This document shows positions 24,813-37,700 of a stretch of 64,000 nucleotides of DNA, piece by piece; position 1 is the stretch's first letter, and every line of letters starts with the position of its first letter. The notes beneath the pieces are model-generated. The model saw only the letters and a program-made list of their open reading frames with translations. It was not told the DNA's origin and searched no databases. The stretch comes from Acephala macrosclerotiorum (lineage: Eukaryota; Ascomycota; Leotiomycetes; Helotiales; Mollisiaceae): contig MU119263.1 in assembly GCA_014904845.1 (NCBI GenBank), positions 124,001 to 188,000 on the forward strand, written 5' to 3'. Position numbers and translations under genes: made by a program.

Positions 24813-25944
24813 TGACGGACGCGCTCGGAAACTTTACATACAGCCAATTTATTCATGGTGGTCCTATTTGTTCTATCTATTTGGAACAGTTTTGGTAATT
24901 GAAGCAAGCGCCAATTTATCTTTATAACGAACAACTAAACAAGGACAATTCAGGTCCAAACAAAATGTGCGAGTTCAACATTGACTTTCAAGCTCTGGCA
25001 AATTCTTCATATCCGATCCTTAGATGAGTGGAGGGAGCGGAGACTTCCGCTATTTCCTCATCAATGTCGTAGGCTCGATCGCAAGCAGGAAGGAGCATTT
25101 CCCAAGAATCTTGGGGTTCTTATGTCTTTCCATGGTACCCCTATTTGAACGGTCAAATGTCAATTGTGAGAAGCCCAAATTAAGCTGTTTTTCAAGAAAG
25201 TCTTCGCTTAGTATTTCTACTTTGCATATTTACCCCGCATTTGCCCCGCACTTCCATGTTATATGACCAGAGGAGATGAGCAGGAAAGGTATAGTTGAAA
25301 TAACTAGATATAGGATGGATCGCTGTCATTGTCATTGACTTTTATGCTTGTTTTGCTTTCATGTAATGTACAGAGGTGCATATCGTAAATGCGTCCACCA
25401 CAACCAATTACGTACCAAGGAAAATCCGCCTTGCGTAAGAGCCTGTAAACGTCTCAAAGAGTGCCTATATATCTATTTAAAGATTTCCAAGAATATGAAC
25501 TAGGCTAATTATGAGTCAAATCGGACTAAGACCTAGAGCTTCAAGCGTTGATTTGGTCAGAGATTCCATCACGTGAACTCAAATCTTTGATTAAATCAGT
25601 TTTCACATTGATCAATCCGGTAGTACCTCCGCCTCGTGCAATGTTCGTAGTCAGTGGTTACTAGAAACAGGATTGTTGATCCTTGTGCTGCTTTAAGCGA
25701 TACTTACAAGGCATATAAACCTTATTATTATTAGTCGATCGCGTTTGAAACCCCTCTCCCCGCCCCAAATCGCGCTTGATCTTTAGCAATTGCCATTTGT
25801 TATTTTCAAAGTCCTTATTATCTCAATACTTATTTGAATATCTCTTACAAGCACAAACATCTTCGGACTCGATACACTTCGCTGCCCTAACGAATATTCG
25901 AAACCCAAAACTCAAGATTAATTCCCAGTATCTGGCTCAGAAAT
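24813..25944. other. Gene-free stretch
   Basis: No supported gene. It probably holds the 3' end of the membrane protein transcript and the upstream region of the WSC-domain gene; a C-rich stretch (CCCCTCTCCCCGCCCC, about 25,751-25,766) may be part of a promoter. Confidence 0.5.
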
Positions 25945-28747
25945 ATGCGACACTCCATACTAGCAGCACTTCTTGCGTTGCCACCCGTTGCTTTGACTTT
26001 GTCCACGGCTGCCATATCACCAACAACATCAGCAACGCCAGTAGCTCCAAGCATAGCATTCACCTCACTTGGATACTACAGTACCACGACGATTGCTCTT
26101 GGACTACCCTCTCGAGTGGTTGGTCTGGTATGACGATCGAGTATTGCGCTTCTATCTGTACAGGATCTACTTACTTTGGTCTAAATGGATATACCAGGTA
26201 TGAGTTTTCGCTGTGGTTCGTATCGATTAAGTGCTGACCATGGATAGATATTCTTGTGGTAATAATTTTACCAGAAGCCTTAACAATCAATGCATTCCCA
26301 GAACACCTTGCCTTGGGTTAGTGGCCTTCGGTGAGCAACGTGTCCCTCTGAGAAGTTTATAAGAGATAAGCTTGCTGCAAAAAGCGGAACTGTACATTCC
26401 CATTTTGGATGGCTCCCGGTCTATCTGAGCAGATTATGCTAACACGAAGATGTTCGAAAATACAGGAATACTGCAGAGAATTGTGAAGCTAGCGATTCAT
26501 ATCATGTTCACTTACATAGGTCCCAGCGCCACTTCACGCTCAACAGCGATAACTTCCCTTTGATATTATACCGATAGCATAGGAAGAGTCCTGAATTAGA
26601 GTGGTTACATAATAGATGGTAATTCTATCGAATTATGTGTATCTACATGCGCAGTATTCGTGTACTTTGGTGTGGGGATACACGTTCGAGCATGTCTCAT
26701 CAAACGGCGTCACAGATAACGGTTGACAAATTCCTTTAGGTGCTACTGTGGCAATACCATAGCTGCTGCGAATGGAAGTCCGGCAACTGATGGTCGGTGC
26801 ACTATGCTTTGCGGCGGGTAAGCTTCTTTCTATACTTCATTGTTATGTTGTCGTAGGAACTGATATGTTTGCACGTGGAATGCTGAGACGGCTCTCAGCT
26901 GAGGCCCTTTCTCCAAACTCTCAAAGCTATATGGCACTAATTCCATGCATAGAAACTCATCCGAGATCTGTGGAGGTCTTTGGGGCATAAATATCTACAC
27001 GTTCGAATCATCTACCCCAACACCAAATATTGGGCCCACGCCACCGCTCGCTATAGGTACAGGTTCAACGGTCTCCTCAAATTCCTTGAAAGTGGCGTCG
27101 ACTTCTCCATCAGTGCTATCATCGTCCTCGTCGATGCTTACGGCATCAAAATCTACAACTGCCATCTCGACTTCATCAGCACAGCCATCTGCATCCCCGC
27201 TCTGCTATATAAATGATTACTGGGACTTGGATGGTCACTTCCCCTCGGTCAATGGCTAGATAATGATGCTAGCAGGACAGGCTGCGACAGGCGTGACCTA
27301 GATAGGTTGGAGTGCAGCAAATGGTATTGACGACAATCTAGGTTAGTCGACTTTTCATGAGCTGAATTTCTCCTTCTGTCAACATTCTCAAGGATTCTAC
27401 TCACTACATTACAAAAGTAGGCATTCATCTCCCGAATATTTACTGGCACGTCCGTATGAAAGAAGTACGCTAACTCGAGGATGTCGGGTAAACAGGAATG
27501 ATTGTTGCTAATGTTTACCCCTCATACCAGGATTTTCACAACTTTACAGAATCTCCGAGCACTTCCTCAGGCGTGTCAATATTTAATGGATACCTTACAG
27601 CGTACGTGATGTATGATACTGGCAACTCATTGTCCGATGTTTCTTCGCGCAAGGTTACATTCTCTATTTGTAACGACAATTATGGGTTTTCTGGAACCGT
27701 GACAGGTGTGGTAAGCTGACTCTTTTGAAAGAAAGTTTTCCCTGAAGACATGGACTAATCCGTGCGCACAGTGGATGCCTTTCACAGTCCTTTTCCAACA
27801 TTGCAACGGGATTATGTCAGCGTTCTAACTTGGGGTCTCCTGTTCGTACAATATTAATCCAATAGTTGTCTACATTGACAATGTGGCTGGGGGAAGTTCG
27901 CCATGTCCTGCTACTACGATAACCGCCCTAGTGGCACTAAAGACATCTACTTCGATGTCATCGACTCTTGGAACGGTTTCGACCTTGCCTAAGTCGCTTA
28001 CATCTAGCTACTCTGCTATCTTGTCGTCCCCACCTTCTACATTAGCAATGTCTTCGACTCCGATCACACAGACGATTTCTACAACGGCATCGGTCATTGC
28101 AACCTCTTCGTCCTCCACCTTGTCAATCGCCTCGACTCTTCTTACCTAAACAACTTTCAGTGCGACATCAAGCTTCCCGAATCAACCAACTTCGACCTCA
28201 ACGTCTACGTCAAATTTTGCTACGTTGTCTTCTTCATCAACAACCTATTCGAACCTCCAAAATCGACTAACTTCAACCTCAATTCTCAATTCTCACTTCA
28301 ATTTCTTCTTTCTGCTCTTCATCTACGCCAACAACGTCGTCAAACCTGCAAAACCAACCGATCCCGACTATCTCGACCTCTCTAACATCCCTGACCTCAA
28401 CATCCATCTCCACCGCCCATCCTCGCGAACCCCTCATCCCCTCCATATACAACGTCTATCCCCATCCCAAACCAACCGTTATCCACATCAACCATCATGA
28501 CCCCTTCTCTTTCCACTCTAACAACGTCCACCATCCTCATCAATCAACCACCTACCTCAAACTCAACCTCAACTACTATACCTCTCTCCCCATTGTCCCC
28601 ATCCACCATAGCACAAAACCTCCCCTCTCCCCCTCTATTTATCACCCTCGTACCCCGGATCCCGGGGGCAAACAGCCTGGTATTTCGACGGCTGTTTCGC
28701 AACCAACTTCAACACCCAATTCATCGTCGGCGTCGCAGTTTACTCTA
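25945..28747 (+). pseudogene. Decayed WSC-domain cell-surface protein gene (2 WSC, carbohydrate-binding-like domain, Ser/Thr-rich tail)
   Basis: An ATG at 25945 opens a signal peptide (MRHSILAALLALPPVALTL). A first WSC domain follows (TLSSGWSGMTIEYCASIC.., YFGL..), interrupted by an intron (GTATGA..TAG, about 26,197-26,248). A second WSC domain begins near 26,562 (YTDSIGRVLN, SIELCVSTC, CYCGN, CGGLWGINIY), with an intron at 26818-26952. Then come a Ser/Thr stretch, a beta-sandwich-like region (27,498-27,900: VSIFNGYLTAYVMYD.., VVYIDNV) as in carbohydrate-binding modules, and a long Ser/Thr/Pro tail. Damage: a one-base frame break near 26,080 (or an unusually short 41-bp intron), an in-frame TAG at 26597-26599, and conserved WSC cysteines replaced by Tyr in three places (TGY to TAY). 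WSC proteins sit at the wall or membrane and bind glycans or sense stress. Most likely a pseudogene. Confidence 0.7.
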
Positions 28748-31700
28748 GCAGGATGCCTTGTCTCCGATACTGTAGCTCGGAAACTAATATATCAATCATA
28801 TTCAAGTCTAGCTAAAGACATGCTTCTGATCTCTTGAATGACGCTTGCACCATATTCGAGGCATCAAGTCACGGCATCTCCGTTATGGAAGATCTACCAT
28901 GAGAGCTGCTACTGGTAGCTCCGGCGGTGGTTGATGTCCCACCCATGACCAAGTAGGAGTTCGACGAGGTGTTTGGGAAGGCTGCATCTAAAACTGAAAG
29001 TGAACGCCTTGGACTCGATCACCGGCTGCCGTTGGAAGACAACCTCAAAGATACTGCAGTACAGTATTTTTGCAGCCAATGGGAGACCGGATTTCAAGAA
29101 GATGCTAAGTTGACAGTCATTCTTCACTTGATGAAGCTTGTATCTTTCTCGTGCCCCTTTCAATCCTGAAAAGTTGATCAAATAGTAGGGAGCTAGGCTT
29201 CTCTGCCAAGCAAGGACACATCAAGCCTCCCCAAAATTGAGGAGGCATGCGTCACGTATTCTGGAATACGACCCCCGCATTCGCTTTGGCACCCTATTGC
29301 CTAGAAGTTGAGGAGTGAACATGAAGGGAAAGAGGGATTCTGACACGTGCCTCCACGCCATAAATTCATCATGCACAGTTGAGAGATTGCTGTTTCGCAA
29401 GAACACCTCCTTTACTCCCAGCTTCCTTTGCCTGTCAAGAAGAGACGAACTGTTCACCAGTATCCAAGCAAAGGCGAACGGAGTATGTGTTCTCTTTCTG
29501 AATGCCCTCATACGCGGCCACTAAAGCACATCCCCAAAGGCTACATTACCTTCCCCTTTTCGCCCGCTTAGCGAGCTAGAAGACGAAATTCCCTCACCAA
29601 GATACTGTCCAAACACGTGCTTCCTGAAGGAAGAATAACCGGACGCCCCGACTCCTTTGTAGCGCGTGCTTACCACCTTCCCCTTTCGACTGAAGCGAGA
29701 ATGCAAATCTCAAAGAGATGTAGCTCCTCAGACTTGCATACCATGGATCCGGTCAGAGTTCTGAGAAGCTTTTCGGTATCGAAAATGGACCGATCTTGTC
29801 GGCCCTACTCGTTCTGACCCTCGCCATCTTTATTTTGTCTCAGCTCGGATGGTCGGCAAGATCTCCATCTCATTCAATTGTATAAAAGACGCGCTTATGA
29901 ACACAGATTCGGCAGCGCGCATGTCGGAGGTATGAGTACGCACAGGAGAAAGCATAGTTCTTGAAGAAACGTGGAGAGAAGGATGCGCACGAATATGCCT
30001 CTCTGGGTATCTTCAATATCACTTGTACAACAAAGAGACCCTTAACAGAGACAACACCCATCAATATCTCTACTTGGATATTGAAAGAAAACAGCACGGA
30101 GGTAACTCAAATACCTACCAAGTATCAATAAGATGCGGAAACATGGAAAGCTTGAAGACATTCGACTCAGTCTGAGTAACTCAAGGTCACGATCTCAACC
30201 TTGCTGCCGCTGAAGAACAAGATTGAAGAACAAGGGAGTCAAGCGACTCACTCAACACTAGCAAATCTAGTATCTAAAGAATAAGCTCCAAAATCTAGGT
30301 TAGATCTCACCACAATCTCTAGCCACCTGCCCCAGTCTCATAAACCCAACATAGACGCGAAGCGCCGTAATCGCGGACTTCAAGCACCACACCTCCCCTC
30401 TTGCAATCACACTACTTCACCGCTCATCCTTCGCTCGCTAGTCGTAAATCTCCCCTCATGATTCGACCACCAGATCCAACAGCGTACTACCCACAGGACC
30501 TTTTCAATGTTGGTTCTGAGGTGAGTGTGGCCGTGTCTCCCAGGGGGTGGCCAGACCAACCACCTGGTCGAGATTCGCGGTGTTTTACTATATTCAGTTA
30601 AACACTGGTCATTGCTCATTAACATTAAATAGGGCCTGTAGGGAGTAGGCCCGCAAGATAGGCGCGGGGCCCTTCGCTATGTAGCCGGAGGCTGAAAAAG
30701 GGGGCTGAAAGCTAACAGCAGGGGGCTGAGACTTGACCGCTCAGTCATCAAAGCTGACGTGCTTGAGTCGGCTAACTGACTTTGGACAATTTGTGCGAGA
30801 TGACTCGGAAGTGCGGGGAGGGGTGGAGAACGCAACTCCATGGTTTTGGGGACAATTGAAACTGGCTTGCCAGTCACCTCTCAGCCGCACACTTCGATAA
30901 TTTCTAGAAGGATCGTGAGCTAGCATGGAAAGATTGAATAGCAGCTAGACATCGTAGATGATAGAAAGTAGAATGTCACTGCTGCCGTCGTCACGATCGG
31001 CATTTGGCTTCAAGATCAGTATAGTCTCGCTTTATTATTTTAAGATAAGATGACTAACTGACTTGGAGTCTGAAGAAAGATAACGATTGGGACTTCCATG
31101 GAAATCTCCAGATTTACGTGCAGAAGACACCCCACCTCCGGAGTTCCAGATGGGTGCTTCCGTGCGCAGAACTAGTTCCAAGACAAAATAAACGCCACGC
31201 AGAACCCTTGAACAATCTTGGCCGCGGGTGCTTCCCTTCCGAGAGACCTCTGCAGGGAACGTCTCATGAGAATCTTCAGCGAATACTCGAGAGACGGCAT
31301 TAGAGGCGCGGAACCAACTTCTCGGGACGGATACGCACAGCTCAACTATGTTACGCTCCAGTTTCTCACTGTCGAGTTTTAACTGGTAGTCAAAATATGG
31401 CTTGTACAACTGTCTCGTTTTCGTGTTCCCAGTGGCGAACCCACGGGACAGGGTAATGGACTAAGGCTGCGCTTCCGTCAATCGATCTACGATGAGATTC
31501 GATCTTAGATAACACATGGCCTTTCAAGATCGCCCAACATGGCACAGCATGCCATGGTCATGGCCACGAGAAAGCTTGACGGAAAAATGTTCCACTGACG
31601 ATCAGTTCCCCATCCAACCAGAAGGACGACTGAGAGACATTATTGGTGTCCGTGCTACTCTTTTGTCTCAGCCCCGTCTACTCTGAGAGGAAGACATAAC

Positions 31701-34700
31701 GTCTGGTTCGCATGTGGCGTCAAGTTCTGATGAATATCTTCGGGGATACAGGGATGTACGTTCCTGTTAGCATCGATGCAGAAATACAAGGCGAGGCATT
31801 TAGAAACAGCTTATAAGACATGCGTCCACCAATTGCCAACTCCCGCTTTAGCTCAAGGCAGCTTTCGGCACTTGGTAAACATATGTTGGAGGGTGAAGAA
31901 AGAACTTCGGTACTACACACTTGTTAAGCCGAAGGATCGATGTGGGCAGGCATGTTCGCTGAACCGCTGTGGTACTTTAGGCTCCTAAATGAAGTGAATC
32001 ACAGTGACATCGACATGAAATCTTTCTAATAATGATAAGGCAGCCGCAATGCACAAGAACCTAAAGGCAACACAAGCTTAAAGCCACCTACATGATCTCT
32101 ATCTTGGAGCTCGGCACCGAAGACACGGCACAATTCATGGCTCTCTCCAGTTTCGGAGCTTGCTGGATTTCGACGATCTTTCTAAATCCGAGCGCTGGAA
32201 CGGGAAGAGATTTGGCTGCTATATGGGAATACTGATCTACTCGATTCACTTCGTACTAGGAAATGGGAGTGACACATTCTAATCACGACATCCCGTGCCG
32301 ATGCTGCGGTCTTTTGAAAGGCATAGGCAGGGGCGCCACGATCGTGCCGCCTAGAAACCCTCAGTGTGTTCTAGACTAGACTGAATCGGCAACGAGCTGT
32401 CGAATGAGATTCAGTCCCGTCGGTCAAGAGAACCACTGCAATATCCAGCTGGTAGAATGGCTGCAGCATCTCCATTCCGCCTTTACACTAGGCTCAAAGA
32501 TAGCGAAATGCGATGTCTTTGGTTTAATCTCTTAGTTAACGTGGAAGTAGTATTGTGGGCATAAGAAATACATGACCTAACCTGCACAGACGCCGCAGAC
32601 TCCAATCTTCGTGTCTATAATCAGATCAGATTTCCAGCTCAACGGTCCACCCGCATCTCTATGTAAGTATGAGCTTAGAAACCAGTAAACACACACAGAC
32701 GAAACCCCCAAGTCGTACGATTTACATCCACGGCCGCATCACTTGCCTGATACGGTTTGAGGGTGCATGCCTCGTTGCTTACACGTGCGGAGAGAAGAAA
32801 GGAATTGTGACGAAATTGCGCATCTTGAAGAAAAAGCAAAGAACGGACCTTTCTTATTTAACTCTTTACGCGAGACAGTGGCTTTCTGCCGAGATCAGAT
32901 CGTCGATCTGGTGCTTTACCAATCAGAAATACAGACAAGCGAAACATTCCGCCTTGAAAGCTCGAAAAGCAAAAAATGACCCGGAAGAAGGGGCCAGCCT
33001 GAGGTCCGTGGGATGAGTGTGCATCTCTAGGTTTCCTCCCTAGTCCTAGGTTCCTGCATCGGATTACATTGGAGGTACGGACGTAGAGAAAAGCACCGGT
33101 AGGAAAAGAAAGAAACACGATGAAGGAGGCTGGCATGGGAGATGAAGGAGGTGACGAGATAATGTTCGTGCCTGAACGTTGTTTGGCGGAAAGAAGAAAA
33201 TATACTCTTTTCTTCTTCCTCATCTGCGGTACCTGCTCGAAAAGAGATAACGCAGGGTGGGATACTACGTGGGGGCGGAAAATGACATTCCGAAGAAAAT
33301 ACTCGAGTGCGTCCACCTGGCGACTCGGACCCAGACGATTGAAAGACATTTCAAAAGGCAACAATCATCGTGTGACTCTAGACTACTTGGTAAAGTGCCG
33401 AGTACGAGAATTTGCAGACACGATGTCTTAAAAAGAAATAAGCGCCAACCTAAGCAAGCCTTCCCTCTCTTCCACGACTCGTGGCCACGAGATTTCGTGA
33501 TGCAGTAAGCCACGGAACGGGACGCTTGCTCGATGATCTATCGAGGGGAAAGAATTGCCTCGAGGCGTGAAATAGGGTTCACGAGATCTGAACCCCTGCC
33601 CACACCACTTGAACCCTTCTCTGAAATGCCTCGGCAGAAAGAACACGAAGCCAGCCACATACACGGGAGAGGGACTTTTATCATAATGAACAGCCCCCAC
33701 CAAGGCGTGAATAAGCTCTTTTATAATGAATGGCTGGAAAGGGACATCTCTAGCCGAGCAACGTCGAGAAAGAAACGGTGAACATGTCTGAGTTAAGAAA
33801 TAGAGTGTTTCTTCTGCTTCCCCTCATTTCACTACCGAGTTATTTTCGGCTTTCGAAACATCACAATCCGTTGGTTGTGATGTCCCGGACGCGAAGGCAC
33901 GTCATCATCAAGCTCTCGGACACCAATCTTGCAATTTATCCTCACCTTTCCTTCCCTTCCATGCCCATGTCCATACCATACCCAAAGTGACCGAGCGTAA
34001 GAACGAATGAAATAATGTCCGAGTTTCATGCTGGCACCGGCAATTTTGGTTGGCTGTTCCCTTGACCGAGACTCAGAACCCCTGCTGAAACGGTCGATAA
34101 GGTGTTCGGAATATTGATACAATTGAGCATGGGTTACCAAATCTTGGTAATTGAAAGTGCTTTAGTGGTTCGATATTGCGTGGTGAGGGCACACATACTT
34201 CCTGCGCTCTTTGTAAATTGTTCTATTTCCAAGGGGCAGAAGATGGCTGAACTCTACATAATCGAGTCAAGTTTGAGATCCCAAGGAAGATGAAGATGGC
34301 AGATCCACAGTTGGAGTGGAAAAGATCGCCGGTATTTGCCTGTTATTGAGATGGATTGGAGATCTGTATCTAGATTGAGAGACCCCACTACGGAGGATTG
34401 TGGGGTCTTCGATGGGCGGGCCCTTTCCATTGGAGGAGGTCCAAGTCGGTGAGCCAGGGTCAGGTGCTGGGATTTTAGGAGAATAAAATAGACTGAGGGT
34501 TGGGGAATGGAACGGGTCGACGAATGCTTGTTCTCGATGCAATACCCTGCCTGTGGCGAGATCTGCCGAGAGAATTTCATGCCCAATCTCGAAGCTTTGG
34601 AACTTCTACGAAGCACAAACCACACTATAATTGCATCAGAGTGTGAACATTCAGAACAGAGAGAACGATGCAAATAGAACGGCCCCCAACTCAAGTGAGA

Positions 34701-37700
34701 ACTTTGATGCGATGCGAACTGTCGAATAGGGAGAGCTGGAAGTAGGGTGCATCAAACAATGTCATCCTATTAATTATCAAAGAGGGTTGGATGGTGAGAA
34801 ACAACACTCTAAATCCTTGACGTCCATTGACGATCCTTCTGGGGGCAATGCACGGACGAAATCTGTTGATAACCTTGGCAGGAGGTGCTGGCATCAGATT
34901 CTATACGATTTGACAAGTACCGGCAATATGGTATGCATTATCGTTCTCAGGTTTTTTTTTACTTATGCAGCCGTTTTGACTCGGAAACGGGTGTACGTTG
35001 AGGGACCTGTATTATTCATGCTTCAACGTCGACGACATCATCTGGAGGAAAAGCTCCTATTGATCCGTCATGCCTGTCACTTGACAGATATAGTTCATAA
35101 TTGGCGGCAACTCTCATTGAATGGTCGTCGACAAGGGCTGCAGAAACAGACGGAGGCTGATCCCCGTGGCATGAACGGTTGCAGCGTGCAACAAGGAACT
35201 GCCCCTTTGCAAGGCAGGCCATCTTCCGGATGTCGGGAGGAATCTCGCGGACAGAATCTGATGCAGGCTGACATCTGTAGCCAAAGCAAGGACCGCCTAT
35301 GGGAGCATCCAACCTTTTCTTTCGCTATCGTCGTGAGATCTAAATCGGACAAGGAGAGACCATAATCTAGTCAGCTTGTGCTGGTTGCGTCCAGATATTG
35401 GCTCGTAGCTGGCCCAATATCCAGCCTGGGCTCGTATCCTCGTAGGTGGTAGCGAGGGAACAGCCAATGCAGTGACTTGCCGCAGTAGCATCGACGACCC
35501 TTGACCTTTCCAGCGTAGGGGATATTCGAGGTCTTTCCTGACTGCAACGAATGCTCGTCCGCAGCGGAAGGGAGATTTTGAGGGCCGGCCCAACATACTA
35601 TACCGAGGGAAAGGTTCTGCGTCGGATATCTCTGACCAAGTCTCCAGGATCTTGAAAGGACGGCCCCTTCGGTCAAATCCCCGTAGAAAAGATGACCGTT
35701 GTTGTTTGGCGAGACAGCCCTTGCACTCCACCAGCAAGGATCAAGGTTCTAACATGCATATGATCGAGCGATGAAGACTTCCATATCCGTTGGAGTGGTT
35801 TCCTGGGTGACTGGTCAATCAAATTGCTTGATTCGATAATGTTTAAGGTTGAGAATGTTCCAACGAGCGAGTCAGGGGTGACAGGAGGAGCAAATGATTT
35901 CGAGTCAGTAGAGTTCCAACTAGACTTAGTCTGCAAATTTGCAAAACTCTACTCAATTAATCTCTTTCCGGCTCGCGTATGTGTCGGAAGCTAGATAGAC
36001 ACCCTGCTTAGAAGCAAACAGGGCCAGCCAGAAATCGTACGATGCGAATCCTTTTCAGAGCTTCAAGAGAGAAGATCACTTTGGGCAGCAGAAGTTACCC
36101 TGGCATCTTATCTGATCAAACTATCTGCCGCCTCGGGTAGTTTTCGAGTGTACTGTATGAGAAATTCGGTTGTACACGGCAAACCGTCTTCAACCGCTTG
36201 TCTAGAACGCTTCAGAACGATAGATCACTAGAACTGGTCGAATTCGCGCAGCCCTAAGACCCCAAAGGAGGACCCCTAGGCAATATGGCGCTGCACTTGA
36301 TCTGGGAGAAACGCGGAACGGAAACTCAATCGACGGTCGTCATCTGTACCAACGATTTCCCTCGCGCTGATCACGACCGAGCGACGGAGGGCTTACTCTT
36401 CAGAGCACTTGGCCCGGGACTTAGCTTAACTAGTGAAACATTGACTTCAGAGAGTTGCTTCTGCATTTGCGCGAGATGGGCAGCGATATCAAGAGAATCC
36501 GTGCAACTAAGACGAACCAGGTGTATCTGGTTGGTAGAGAACACAGGGGTGAATGCTAAAAGAGATGACATATTAGCTCCCGTTCCCCGGATCTGGCTGT
36601 TTCTTCTGCTCAAACTTGATGTCCTTCTCATGCCAGGACTTTGAAATTTCCGACTACGAATGAAGGCTGGACCACGGACATTTTTATTGATATTATTGTT
36701 TTATGAAGTAGGGGTCTCCGTTGAGATCTCATCGTTCATGGGAATCAATCGGCGATCAAGCACATCACCTGGGAAATAGATAGGGCACATGTCCGCTGCA
36801 AGGGTCCTGGGGGAAACGGCTCAACATGGAAGTCTGCTCCGTTGCCGCACTCCTGAAAGGTCAAGCGTTTTGAACATCGTACGATTTTGATGTGACTTCT
36901 AGATCTTCTTAGGAATAAGAAAGGATCTCCTGGCTTCGTTTAAAAGCCGTTACGGTTGGTTGCAAGGCCTATCCATGGTTCTCGCGTGGCAACAAAGGGC
37001 CACCAGTACGCCTCATTCTGAGAGCGCAAAGTGGGGAAACTTTGATCTGACAGATAACGGGGTTTGCTCTCGACGTCGAATTATTTTCAGCAACTCGTCT
37101 TCCTCAAGGTTCTTGGAAGTATTACGGACATAGGGTTTCATGCATGAGCTCACCCTGCTGGGAAGTGTTGGCTCAGAGTGGGAGTATCAGTCTTTAGCCG
37201 TCACGGGTGACGAGATCACGCAGCTCGAGTACTTCCACCCCCTCTCCAGAACAGACACACCTCAGATCGTCCGTGTCAAGAACAAGCCTGTCATGTATGG
37301 CGATCCTTCGTAGATAATGTACGGGGGTTGGACGTTCATTCAAATCCCGGTCATAATCCGGTTGTGTTACATTTCGCTTGCTTCAGCTTCCAGTGGCTCG
37401 CTGCCATCCGGGGGAGAGCTCATCATGTTGAGGTTTCTTTCGTTCAGGTGATCGCGTGCAAAGTGATGTTTAGCCCCTGATTCTTTCTGATACTTAGAAT
37501 CTGACTCGGCCGAGAGACAGTGGCGTTTGTTATTTCTTAGCGGTATTTCTCGAGTCCACAACAAACATTTCACAGTGTTTGCGATGCCACTGATGGAGTG
37601 AGTGGGGAATATAAAGCTGTGGTTTCGCTTGGATGTATGAACCCGAGACATGCAGCTGTCAAAATGGTGCTGCATTTTCTGGGACTTATTCAAGCCGTAT

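Noticed and set aside
30600..30720. GC-rich segment with possible RNA-like folding
   Set aside because: It does not fit a tRNA cloverleaf (no conserved T-arm) and no other RNA family is recognisable.
34787..35365. 192-codon plus-strand frame in the gene-free stretch
   Set aside because: No domain, no plausible exon partners, and similar-length frames overlap it on the other strand.
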